Shown one piece after another: positions 23,378-34,479 of a stretch of 64,000 nt of DNA. The DNA comes from Rhodamnia argentea (taxonomy: Eukaryota > Streptophyta > Magnoliopsida > Myrtales > Myrtaceae): NCBI RefSeq assembly GCF_020921035.1, contig NC_063157.1, forward strand, positions 11,878,001 through 11,942,000. The letters are read 5' to 3'. A program made the position numbers and the translations under genes. Below the pieces are notes generated by a model, which searched no databases, was not told the DNA's origin, and saw nothing but the letters and a program-made list of their open reading frames with translations. Position 1 is the first letter of the stretch. Each line of letters opens with the position of its first letter.

Positions 23378-24582
23378 TGAGCTCCATTCATGAAGATGGC
23401 TTCTCTGTACTTTGAGACCGTGAACTCCTATGTAGACAGTGCTTTGTTATGACATCATTTTGTAATCAACACCATGATCTTAGTACTTGCACTGCTTTTG
23501 GGTGAAAGTATTATGGGATTGTGAACTTTTCTCTGGTCATTTATGGGGAAGAGATTGACTTGATGTGGTGCTCTGTTTTGTCTCGTGGTACCGATGCCAG
23601 TGGTTTTCTTATTGTGAAATGAACAATTCTGTAGATGCACGCCGATGGTTCACAAAGTGATTGCGGTAGATATATGTTGAGTGCTTATATCGGTTCGCCA
23701 GTTTATGTCGAATGCAGTCACCTTTTGCCAAATCACCCCTGTTAGTCTTCTTGCTTCGGTAGAGATAGTAATCTCTAGTATAACTTCAGCAGAAGTTCAT
23801 ACATCTATTGCTTTTCTGCACTCATGAAAAATTGTCGCAAAAAAAAGCAAATTTAAAGTATGGTATTTAAATTTTTCCTTTCATTGCTGTTGGTGCTCCT
23901 GGTAATCTTTTGAAGTCTCAAGAGTTGGAAGAGGCATCTCGTGTTGGCATCTAGGGCAAGTTGTCCTAATGGGTTGTGCGGAGTTTTGCCGTTCTTTCTC
24001 CATCTGGACAATTTTATCCTTCTCCAATGAAAAGTAAAGATATCGATTATAATAATTTAAGTAGAACTTCTTTCTTTGAGGACACTAATAATCCAATGCT
24101 GATCTTCGTCAGTGCCTTCTATCCTAGTAGTTGCACGAAATTGGTAAGCGAAACGGCCGGGATGTCAGAATTAAAGTCCCCAGTAGGTAAGTTTTATATG
24201 GATGTCGTGTTAGATATACTTTTATTCGGATTTATAGGATTTTTTGTGATATTGATTGTGGATAACACGAGAGCAATCAATATATTAGAACCGTAAATAT
24301 TCTCTTAATTCGATGTTTTATTTGAGAATTAGTAGTTGCCTCAGTCATCCTTCCACCATCCACCACCACCACTAGCCAGTGCGAACTTGTACCCGGAACC
24401 CGATTCGCTGAAGAATTGAAGATGACGTGGAAAGAGCTCTAATATCGATCGATGCATCTGGAAGCGTTTGCTTGTATGCAACAAACGAACTTGTTTTCAA
24501 ATAAAACTAATATCAAACTAATCCACTTGCCATTTCTCTTTCTCATTTATAACCTACCCATAGCATCTGTCACAAGAACTTT

Positions 24583-25013
24583 AGGAAAATTACGAAAAAA
24601 AAATCTTAAATCTATTATAATTGTGCCAATTTAATTCTAAACTTTTTTTTTTTTTATCAATTCAATCCTAAACATTTTGCATTTGTGTCAATTCAGTTTA
24701 TTTGGCTAATTGGCTGATTGGACTTTTTAAAAATAATATTATAATAATTTCATGATTGTTTATATATTTTTTAAAATTTTCTTTTCTTTATTTTTTTTTG
24801 GCAAGCCGGCAAGGGTCAACAAAGAGAAGAAAGAAAGAAAGAAAATCACAAAATTATTAAAATACTATTTAAAAAAAGTCCAATAAGCATCGGCCAGTCA
24901 AATGAACCGAATTGACGGAAATATAAAAGGTTTAGGACTAAATAGGAAAAAAAAAATTAGGATTGAATTGGAACAATTACAATAGGTTTATGACTTTTTT
25001 TTATAATTCTCCC
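24583..25013. repeat. Family-A repeat, first of two tandem-linked copies
   Basis: It runs from 'aggaaaattac' to 'aggtttatgac' plus 'tttttttataattct'. The ends are mirror images, and the middle is a T-rich stretch with a short 'gccggcaagggtcaac' core. A second, more degraded right half ends near 25825 inside the tandem duplication. Confidence 0.55.
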
Positions 25014-26457
25014 CAAGAATTTTGTATGAAACTATATAATCAATTGCAAAATAACCTCTTTTGAACAATTAATTCTCAACATAAAGTGAACTTTATGCTA
25101 CCAATTTCATGAACAAAAAGTTACTTCTCGATGAAACCAAAACTTAAAAATCAGAGGTATGCAATTTTGCATGTACTAAGCTGATAGTGCATATGTCAAA
25201 TAAGATCATTTCTTCCAAAAATTACTGAAGTATTGATAAGTGTGCATGTAATCTTTAGAAAGTATACACTTAGTATTGAAAACGCTTTATTTCGCTTAAA
25301 GATATCCCCTGTGAAATAAACATGGCACTTATAATGAAAACTAAAGATAATATTGTTAAAATTAATCTTGTTAAATCATATGGAAAATTGAATGGGCCTG
25401 TCAAATGATGCTAGATTGAATTGACCATAGCCCGATGGAAGTTATTGACCATGAACCCGTCTTCGAATCTCGACTCGATTGAGTCGGCCGGTCCTGAAGA
25501 TTTTCTAAAACACTGGTCCAAATGAAGAATTGCACCATGCTCCTCTTTTCTTTTCTTTAGTTTTTTTTTCAAACCCTAAGGGTCTGTGAGGGTCACTAGC
25601 TGACCCATGCCGGCTTGGAAAAAAAATACAGAGAATAAAAAATAGAAAAAAAATCTTAAAATTATTAAAATAATATTTGAAAAAATGCCAATCAGCGTCG
25701 GCCAGCTTAATAAACTGAATTGGCACAAATTTAAAAGGTTTAGGACTGAATGGGAAAAAAAGAAAAAGTTTAGGACTGAATTGATACAATTACAATAGAT
25801 TTAGGACTTTTTTTTGTAATTCTCCCCAAGAATTTGTTATGAAACTATATAATCAATTGCATAATAACCTCTTTCAAACAATAAATTCACAACATAAAGT
25901 GGACTTTATGCTATCAATTTCGTGAATAAAAAGCTACTTCTCAATGAAACTAAAACTTAAAAATCAGCGGTATGCAATTTTGCATGTATTAAGCTTATAG
26001 TGCATATGTCAAATAAGATCATTTCTTCCTAAAATTGCCGAAGTATTGATAAGTGTGAGTGTAATCTTTGGAAAGTACATACTTAGTATTGAAAACGCTT
26101 TATTTCGCTTAAAGATATCCCCTATGAACTAAACGTGGCACTTAGAATGAAAAATTATATTCTCATTTTTATCTTGAAGTGATGCACCTCTCCTTCAAGT
26201 GAAATGAAAACTTTCTTTCGACCAAAAAAAAAAAAAAAAAAAACTAAACGTGGCACTTATAATAAAAACTATAGACAATATCGTATAAAATTAGTCTCGT
26301 TAGATCATATGGAGAATCAAACGGGACTCTCAAATGATGGTGCAGATTGAATTGACCAAAGCTCGATGAAAATTATGTAAATTGACCTTAAACCCTTCTT
26401 TGAAGCCGGACTCTATTCAGTCGGCCGATCCCGAGGGGTTTCTAAAACACCGGTCTT
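24840..26457 (+). repeat. Large tandem duplication, period about 813 bp
   Basis: Copy 1 (about 24840-25519) and copy 2 (about 25653-26457) match nearly base by base over long stretches. Examples are 'gaaactatataatcaattgc', 'aagatatcccct' and the closing 'ttctaaaacac[tc]ggtc'. Equivalent marks at 25011 and 25824 give the 813-bp shift. Divergence looks moderate, so the event is not recent. Copy 2 additionally holds the poly(A)-tailed insert at 26127-26259. There is no coding content. Confidence 0.8.
26127..26259 (+). mobile_element. Short poly(A)-tailed retroposed insert with target-site duplication
   Basis: The 18-bp word AACTAAACGTGGCACTTA occurs at 26127-26144 and again at 26242-26259. Between them are about 80 bp of unrelated sequence ending in a run of about 20 A. 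The paired copy of the tandem duplication (about 25318-25340) has only one such word and no insert, which gives the empty site. This is the hallmark of LINE-machinery retroposition of a SINE or an mRNA 3' end. The insert is too short to name its source. Confidence 0.8.
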
Positions 26458-27705
26458 AAAAAAAAAAAAGGTCAGTTAAAAAAGGGTCGTCGGCAACAAT
26501 AGTCATGACAAACGCGGTCAGCCATTATTAGCCTACCCATTCCTCACTCTTGTCTAGTATGTTTCTTTCGTACCTTTTTTATATTTCAATCTTCTTCTTT
26601 ACTAATTTTTTTTTTCCTGATTCTACATTTTTCGTTGAAGGAACATTGCAGCATGTTTTAAAAGATAAGGAGGCACGTTACAGAACTTTGAAAACCTCAA
26701 GGCCACACTACAAAATTTTCTGAACCTTATGCTACATTTGATCGTTTGGATTTCTAGTCATGATAGGATATAAAATTTATGAATTTTGCTATATCCTATC
26801 TATTTTTTTTTTTTTTTGTGGTGAATCACGTAATAAAATCAGACATTTTCACATCCGATCCATATTAGTGTAAGTGAACATAAAAAACCACAATCGTTGA
26901 TAGTAAGAATCTATCGCGATACTTTTGCCTACCTCATTTTTATTTGCTTAATTTTTATTATTTTTCCTTTTTTTAGATTCTTTTCTTCTTAATTTCTTTT
27001 TTCCCTTCCACCATTCTCCAATAAAATGTAATAGATAGCAAACTATACTTGTATACCTAATACTACAATACATACAATACATAATCAATAAAAATACATA
27101 TACTTATATATTGGATATAAGTATATGTATTATGGGATATAAAGAAATTCGACTATGATTTAAATATCATTTACATTTAGCTGTGATTTTAATTTTATTA
27201 ATTTAAAAGTTTGTTATTCGAGAAAAATAATTTTTTGTAATATGGATATTAAAAATCCCACCCACCTTTATCCCTCGTCTCTTTTAGAATAATTTTATCC
27301 AGATTTTATCCGACTTTTATTCTGTCTTGAACAGCCACTAAATACATGATAGCATGAATTCTATCCTATCTCAAAATTTATGTCGATGAGTTGAAAAATC
27401 TAGGTGGTCCCTCCTCGATGGACACCCACTTGTCATGTAAGAGCTTGGACGACAGGAATTTAGCTCAAGTCAATCCTAAATAACACGTTAAGACAGATTT
27501 AAAAAGTGTCGGGATGGACATTGCAAAAAGTCGAAAGAATAAGGGGCAAAATTGTCGCAAACCAACTATCTATACAGCATATTGTCGTTCGGTCCTGATT
27601 TGGAAACGAACACTCAAATATAGATCATTAATATATAGGTTGTCATTGTTGTATGCATATCAACCTCTTTTCAAAAAAGGTGTTTTTATAAGGAGCCAAG
27701 TAATT

Positions 27706-28112
27706 ATAAGGGATAGTAACACAAATGTTCCTTGAGCTTTGATCTAATTTATAATGTGATTCCTCATTAATTTGTGTAATGTGACCCTTGAAATTTGGCT
27801 CAATATATAATGTCATCACTAAAATTTTAATTTATTTAATATGGTTATTGAACCTTTTGGTCCAATATTTAATGTGATCCTTACACTTATATGAGAATAT
27901 TTAAAATTTCAGAGATCACATTAAACATTTAAACAAAGTCAGGAACCATATTAAACAGTGGATAAAAAATCATGGACCATATTACATAAAATATAAGTTC
28001 GGGAATGATATTGCACATTGGACCAAAGTTCAAGGATCACATTGAATAAATTGAAAATGTAGAGACAATATGATACATAGAACCAAAATTTATGGATTAT
28101 TTTTCTCAATTT
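27706..28112. repeat. Family-C fold-back repeat, about 400 bp
   Basis: A left arm of reiterated 'aatgtgat[c]cttgaaat/acttttg' units is followed by a right arm with the reverse complement ('ggaccatattacataaa', 'aagttcaaggatcacatt'). The whole could form a long hairpin. Outer ends are 'ggatagtaacacaaatg' and 'ttatggattatttttctcaa'. Confidence 0.6.
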
Positions 28113-28339
28113 ACCTAATCAGAACTCGCATCAAATATCGTAGAGCAACTGAAAAAACCTATTGTGTCGCTCATAAGTGTTTTAAGAATTGTACTTAATC
28201 GAACGATTCAATCGGTTCAACTAGGTACTTGACCACATGGATGATCCAATCGGTTCAATTAGATACTTGACCATCTCGATGTGATTGTCTATCCACTAGG
28301 CACGGTCCTAGCTTTTTATATAACCTTTCGGTCTTTTTT

Positions 28340-28665
28340 ATTTGGGTAAATTACATAAATTGCCCTTGAACTTTAGTATAATGTACAATACTATAATGTG
28401 ATCTCTAAACTTTAGCCCAAAATGTATTGTCATCCTTGAACTTTTAATTTTTTCAGTGTATTTTCTAAACTTTTTGTACGTGTTCAATTTAGTTCTTTGG
28501 ATCGTATGAAAATAATCAATCATTGAACATTTTCATACGGTTCAAGGGCTTATATGTACCAACAGTTCGGGACCACATCGAACAAATTAAAAGTTCGGGG
28601 ACGATATTGCATATTGGATTAAAGTTCAAAGACCACATCGTATTAAAATGAATATGTACCGTTAA
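28340..28665. repeat. Family-C fold-back repeat, about 325 bp
   Basis: Same design as the copy at 27706-28112. It begins 'ttgggtaaattacataaatt' and its centre is the inverted pair 'cgtatgaaaat' / 'attttcatacg' (near 28503-28540). It ends 'aagttcaaagaccacatcg'. It lies 230 bp upstream of the RCC1 gene TATA box. Confidence 0.6.
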
Positions 28666-28899
28666 ATTTAGCGGGCCGTAAGGAAATTCACATGGGGTTC
28701 ATAGTTTTGACTATCTGAGTTCATTTGAACGCATACATTCGATTCGTCCGATGATTACTTGCGGAGAGGATTTACGGTTCAAATCCAATCTTTTAACCAA
28801 GTTATGTAGAATCTTGCGTAGGATTTTCTGGCCGCGGTGGATGACATAAAGTAATAAATCCTCAAGAAAAGTTGTAAAATCCACTACGAAAGATTTCAT

Positions 28900-28908
28900 T
28901 ATAAAAAT
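28900..28908 (+). promoter_or_regulatory. TATA box of the RCC1-repeat gene
   Basis: TATAAAAAT lies about 140 bp upstream of the RCC1 ATG (29043). A CT-rich leader free of introns fits between them, with a predicted start near 28932. Confidence 0.6.
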
Positions 28909-29042
28909 CCCGGACGCTACACACTACTCGCTACTACAGTACGCTATCTTCACGCCTGCTCTCAAGGCTCCTTACTTTTCTGGGTTCCTTCCATCACACA
29001 CCCCTTTCTGGCTCTCCTCTAAAACCCATTTGCTTGCCGTTC

Positions 29043-32000
29043 ATGTCTGCCACCACTGCTGTGATTGCTTGGTCCGCCATCTTCAACCCTTTCTTGAATC
29101 TCTCTTCTTCTTCTTCTTCTTCGTGTTCAAAAGAACTGTTTTTTCCCTTGTGGGTCATCAAGACATAACTGTTTGAACTTGGGTATTTCCCCCGTCTTCT
29201 CCTCAGGGGCTCAGGCGAAGATGGGCAGCTTGGGCTCGGAGACAACGAGGAGAAAGAGTGGGTCTGCGCCATCAAAGCACTCGAGCCCTACAAAGTTCGC
29301 TCCGTTGTCGCCGGAAGCCGAAACTCTCTCGCCATTTGCGAGGGTGGCCAGGTCTGTCACATTCCTTTATATATCTATCATTTAAATCTGTTGCGATTAG
29401 TTTCTTGTTCTTTAGCTCTTGTCTTTATCCTCAGCTGACTCGACTCGACGCTGACGAAACGGGAAAAAACGTGATTACTTGATGGAAGGAAATTACAATC
29501 TTTGACGCGATTTCATCGTTTTGGCTTCTTCTGTTCATCATCTTATATATATATATATTTTGGTTAAGTTGTTTGTCGAGCAATTCTTGTTTGGCTTAGA
29601 CTTTGTAGGAGTATCGCCTGACGTGTTCTTATTTTTTATTTTATGGTTTTTTGTGATGTTAGTTGTTTACATGGGGTTGGAACCAGAGAGGGACTCTTGG
29701 GCATCCACCAGAAACCAAGACTGAGAATGCCCCGAGCCAGGTTAAAGATCTTGCCAATGTCAAGATTGTTCAGGTAATGCGCAGTGTCTACCATGAAAGC
29801 CCGCTTGGGCAATTTGATTCACATGAAATTGTTTTTCGGGTGGGTTAAAGTTGTTCTGATGGTTCCAATTTTTAGGCGGCTATTGGTGGGTGGCATTCTC
29901 TTGCTGTTGATGATCAAGGCCGTGCTTACGCGTGGGGTATGTTACTTACCTCTATGTTCTTAAGCTCTTGGGTTGCACCATGCCCCAAATGTGTTTGTTT
30001 GACTAGTGGGATGCATCCAATCAAAATATGAACCTTAGAAACTGTAGCTGTTGGTGTTTTGAACTTCAATCAATGGAAGGCTCCTATTTTGTAGGTGGGA
30101 ATGAGTATGGACAGTGTGGTGAAGAACCTGAGAGGAAAGATGACACTGGGAAGCCCTTGAGAAGGGATATTGTGATTCCCCAACGCTGTGCTCCCAGACT
30201 CGTAGTTCGCCAGGTGATACACGGAACCTTGCAATCATGTTATGGTGAAATCCCCATACTGCTAATACTTGTCTCTAGTTGCTAGGGATTTTATATTTGT
30301 CAACTTCGCCCGTTTAGTTATTGTGATTTCTTGCCATCATGAATATTTGGGGTTACAAGAAGCTTGAACCCAAATTCTGAATAGGCTAATGATATGTAAG
30401 AGCTTAGAAGAACCATCCAGAGTTTGGTATCTTGACCATTTCATCTGACAGAATTTTTAGAGTTAGTATTGGGATATATTCTTTAAATTAGTGATGATGA
30501 ATAATGGCAAGATGGATCTCTTTTTCTTGTCTACTTGAGCACTGATGTATCACTATCACCGTTGAATGCTACATATCATCCTTTAGGAAGCAAAAGAAAT
30601 CTTTCTTAACTACTTTGCTATTGCCTGGATTATTAGATTTTCTCCTGAACTTCTGAGCCATTTCTTCATGTGCCAGCACATGGTCTGAACCATTTGGTAT
30701 GTAACTGTTTTTAAGTGCTTCTTTTCTAGGTGGCTGCTGGAGGTACCCATTCCCTGGTACTTACACGCGACGGGCAAGTATGGACGTGGGGTCAACCATG
30801 GCCACCAGGAGACATGTATGGTTTGCATTGGCCAAATTACTCAGACATTTCAGTTGTTCTTCCGGATAATTTTTTTTCGCGCGGCGTAGCTTCCTTCTTG
30901 GTTTCATCTGATAAGTACTCGTCTTTACAGAAAACAGATTTCTGTTCCAGTGCGAGTACAAGGTCTGGAAAAGGTAAGGCTTATTACGGTCGGTGCATTT
31001 CACAATATGGCCCTTCAAGAAGATGGAACTTTGATGGCATGGGGTAATAACGAGTATGGACAACTTGGTACTGGCGACACTCAGCCTACATCTCAACCTG
31101 TCCCTGTTCAAGGGCTCCCTGGTCTTACTCTGGTGCGTACTAATGACATTTTTGCTATTTTGTCTTTGCTTTCAGTGTTTTCTGTTAGGCTTACCAATGA
31201 ATTCCATCTCGTTATCACCTTTCATTGCTAAACTGAGGGGTCCAGCTTGTTGCCATAGTGGAAGAAACAGGACAACTGATTCGGCAGTGTATACTCGAAA
31301 ACTACTGCAAATGGTTTGACCACTACAAGATAACATTGATTGTAAAAGCTTTGCAAAATTTTTGTGTGTACTGCTTTATGTAATCTAGAATTTTAACATC
31401 TGGCTGATGTTCTGATAAATTATTAGTCTAGGTAACTCGTCAGTTCTAATATACTCATTTTTTCCGTTTACCAGATGAACAGTAATGTGAATTTGTAGTT
31501 GTGCACATAAACCGTTACCAAAGCCACTGTTTGGGATGAATATATAATTTTCTGTACTGCTGATGCTTAGGTTGATATTGCTGCTGGAGGATGGCATTCT
31601 ACAGCGTTGACAGATGATGGAGAGGTAATAATTTACAGTGATGAGTTTCTTGGCATGGCTCTGTTAAGCGCTCTGTATTTCTTCTGTTTTATGACCGTTA
31701 GGTACTTATAGCATCTGGTTTGGCAATAGGTAAAATTCCATATATTGTGTAAGACGACCTCCAAATTCCAAATGAGAGTTTAACCATTTAGTACTTTGCC
31801 ATATAATTATCTCTATATAGAGAAGAGCTCTATCTAGCGTACATGAGTAGCCAATGTATGCTTACACATATCAGAATCTAGCTTCAACTTATGCTGCAAA
31901 ATTTCCTGTGATATTCATGTGCTAGTCTGTGATTGTAAAGTTTCATCGGGACATTTTGTTCTGTTGATACTTGCTCCTGAGCTGGTGAAACTGAAGGTGT

Positions 32001-33300
32001 TCTGTGCATTGTGTCCTTGCAGGTATATGGATGGGGAAGAGGTGAACACGGGAGGCTGGGTTTTGGAGATAATGATAAAAGCAGTAAGATGGTACCCCAG
32101 AAGGTCCATCTTTTGGCTGGGGAAAGCATTATTCAGGTAATATTCCATATATGTCCTGTTGTGTTAAAGCATCTGATCAGATTTAGTGCTGTTTCAGATC
32201 TGCACCTATCTGTCATATATATTGTTTGTACCTGTGCTATGAGTTTAAAACTGTCGGTTGAGCAGACCTGAATTCCTATTCTGGTGCAACCTGCCCGGTT
32301 AAGTTAATGCTGAAAGCTTTCTCTCCAAAAAGGTAGTGAATTCTACCGGCATGTCTCTGGACAACTCAATCCCTGAATATTTCTGGTAGTAATTAAAGTA
32401 GACAGTACTCCAAAAGCACCATAAAACCAATGCATCAATCAATGACCTCATAGTGGGTGTTTGAATTTATGGTTATGTGACCAAAGCCAGTGGAAATGGC
32501 AGAAGAAGAGATGTGGGGGCAAACAGAAAATTTGTGATCTTTCGGGAAAACCCTACCTATGTCTGAGAAAACCTGCCTGCTAAATCTTGAACTCCCTTTT
32601 CTGTAGGGAATTAATGTGGGAGATGGACAGTCTATTTATAAGAACTCTTCTTAATTTGTATTCATAAGAACCAAGTACTTGCTGGCATTATTTGTTGCTT
32701 GCAAGCTCGAGAGATCGTGCTTGCTTGTTAAATTTTTCTTGGATATTTGCTTTCTCACTGTCACTCTTATCATTCTAAGATATACTTGCCATACAAACAT
32801 GTCAACCTTTTTTTGGGCCCATGAGCCAGACATTGTTTTATTTATATATGATTTAGGTGTCTTGTGGGGGCACACATTCAGTCGCATTAACACGTGATGG
32901 GCGCATGTTTTCGGTAAGTTTCTTTTGGTGCTTGATTTATCATAGTATGAGGATGCTTTTGGAATTATCATGTGAACTTTAACATGCTTGGACTCCTGAT
33001 CTTTCTTTCTATTCTGAGGCTTTCATCTTGTGTGGCATGCTCATGATGATATTTTTGGATATTTCTTAAAATGATGGTCGATTTCCACAAATGTAGTTTG
33101 GTCGAGGTGACCATGGGCGCCTTGGTTACGGAAGGAAAGTGACAACAGGCCAGCCAGGGGAGGTGCCGATAAGTCTCCCCCCTCCAAGAAATTTCAGCGG
33201 CGCTGAATCGGAAGGAAGTTGGGTTTCCAAGCTCGTTGCTTGCGGAGGACGGCATACCCTGGCGATTGTGGAGTGGCAGCATACTCACGAAACCAAGTAA
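29043..33300 (+). CDS. RCC1-repeat beta-propeller protein (At5g16040-like)
   Basis: Eleven coding exons: 29043-29071, 29207-29351, 29663-29773, 29876-29936, 30095-30213, 30730-30815, 30931-31132, 31571-31624, 32023-32136, 32857-32913, 33097-33300. They total 393 residues, and every junction is GT-AG with matching phase. The first exon, only 29 nt, gives MSATTAVIAW; the Trp is split across the intron. The rest is seven RCC1 blades with hallmarks such as GSGEDGQLGLGDN, FTWGWNQRGTLGH, GGWHSLAVDDQGRAYAWG, WGNNEYGQLGTGD, GWGRGEHGRLGFGD and FGRGDHGRLGYG. The family also contains UVR8. This protein lacks a UVR8-type C-terminal extension and ends soon after the last blade, so photoreceptor function is unlikely. 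Relatives are poorly characterised, and a scaffold or chromatin/GTPase-linked role is only inference. By memory it is very close to Arabidopsis At5g16040/At3g02510. Confidence 0.95.
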
Positions 33301-34479
33301 TATTCATATTCCAGGGTTACGTTCTCATCTGTCGAAATCGGGAAACAAAGATGATTCCCAGATTAATACCTAAAATGCCGACGAGTGAGGTACACAAAAC
33401 ATGATTCCTCCGCCAGTCTTAATATCAAGGATGTTAAGGGTGTGATTTTCGAATAATTTGTTGGGGTGGCAGCGGTGATGGCGCTCCATGCGTGTTTTTT
33501 CTCCGAATGATTTGACTTATACACTAGTTTTGTTCACGGTGAAGGGATCGTATTCTAGTTACTGCAGTTTGCCAAACCGAGGCCGCCTTTGGTCTGTTAT
33601 TTTGATGATGCATAACGCGGAAGAGTCCAATTGATCGAAACCCTTCAATTAGGATCTTTGTGTTAGATCATGTAGAAATCAATCTTGATTAATGTGGAAT
33701 GTGAAGTCACAAAGATCCTACTTTGAGTAGGAGGCCACAACTTCTTGAAACAGCTGACTAGGACTTGCCATCTAGAGTTGTTGAGTACCAACTGCAAACT
33801 CGATCTGATCAGCTCAGGAACTGGAACAAATATAAGGATTAATCACGACTCGGAATCGATACGACAATCATAGCAAAGTAGTACCAATTAATCGATCAAG
33901 AAGGCGGGAGCCACATTAATTGATCGGAACAAGATGAATGGAATCTGTCTCGCGCGCACCTTGTCAAATAAGAGGAGTCGACATAGCCAGTGAGTTGATC
34001 TCAAAACATGGAGCCTAATTTCTCTGTACTAATTAGAGATTGCTTAATTTAATCTTTTTGGGAGGAGACAAACAAGTGTTGGGGCGTGCTGAGGTTGACG
34101 AAGAGATGCCTTACCTCACATGACGAAGTCCTCGCTTATACCTTTTCACTCCATGATACCTCGTACAAAGACGCCTTCCTCACATGACAACGTCCTCGAT
34201 TGTTCCGTTCGCTCCGTAATTCTCTCGAACATAGCTACCATTCAACTCATCAAGCGAATAAACAGAGAAGATAAGCCAGCCAACCAAAGCTTACAACTTT
34301 TATTTGAATATGACAGGGTCAGCTTGGCTCTTCCCTTTTGAGAAAAAGCTTCACGTTGACATGTAAAATGCGAAGCATCTAACAACTTCACAAGAATCGG
34401 ATACAACTCATAGTACTTGCAGCTCCTCTCCGTCTGTGTTTTTGCTGCCAAGAGCTCTTTCCCTGTTGCTGACAGAAAA
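33301..34479. other. Intergenic between RCC1 and GDT1 genes
   Basis: It contains the RCC1 3' UTR (probably to about 33600) and the GDT1 promoter. The repeated phrase 'acctcacatgacgaagtcctcg' / 'cctcacatgacaacgtcctcg' at about 34113 and 34171 is a short imperfect direct repeat. No gene is seen. Confidence 0.5.

Noticed and set aside
29173..29385. ORF with ATG at 29221 overlapping RCC1 exon 2
   Set aside because: It is out of frame with the RCC1 repeats; the true frame GSGEDGQLG is opened by the micro-exon at 29043.
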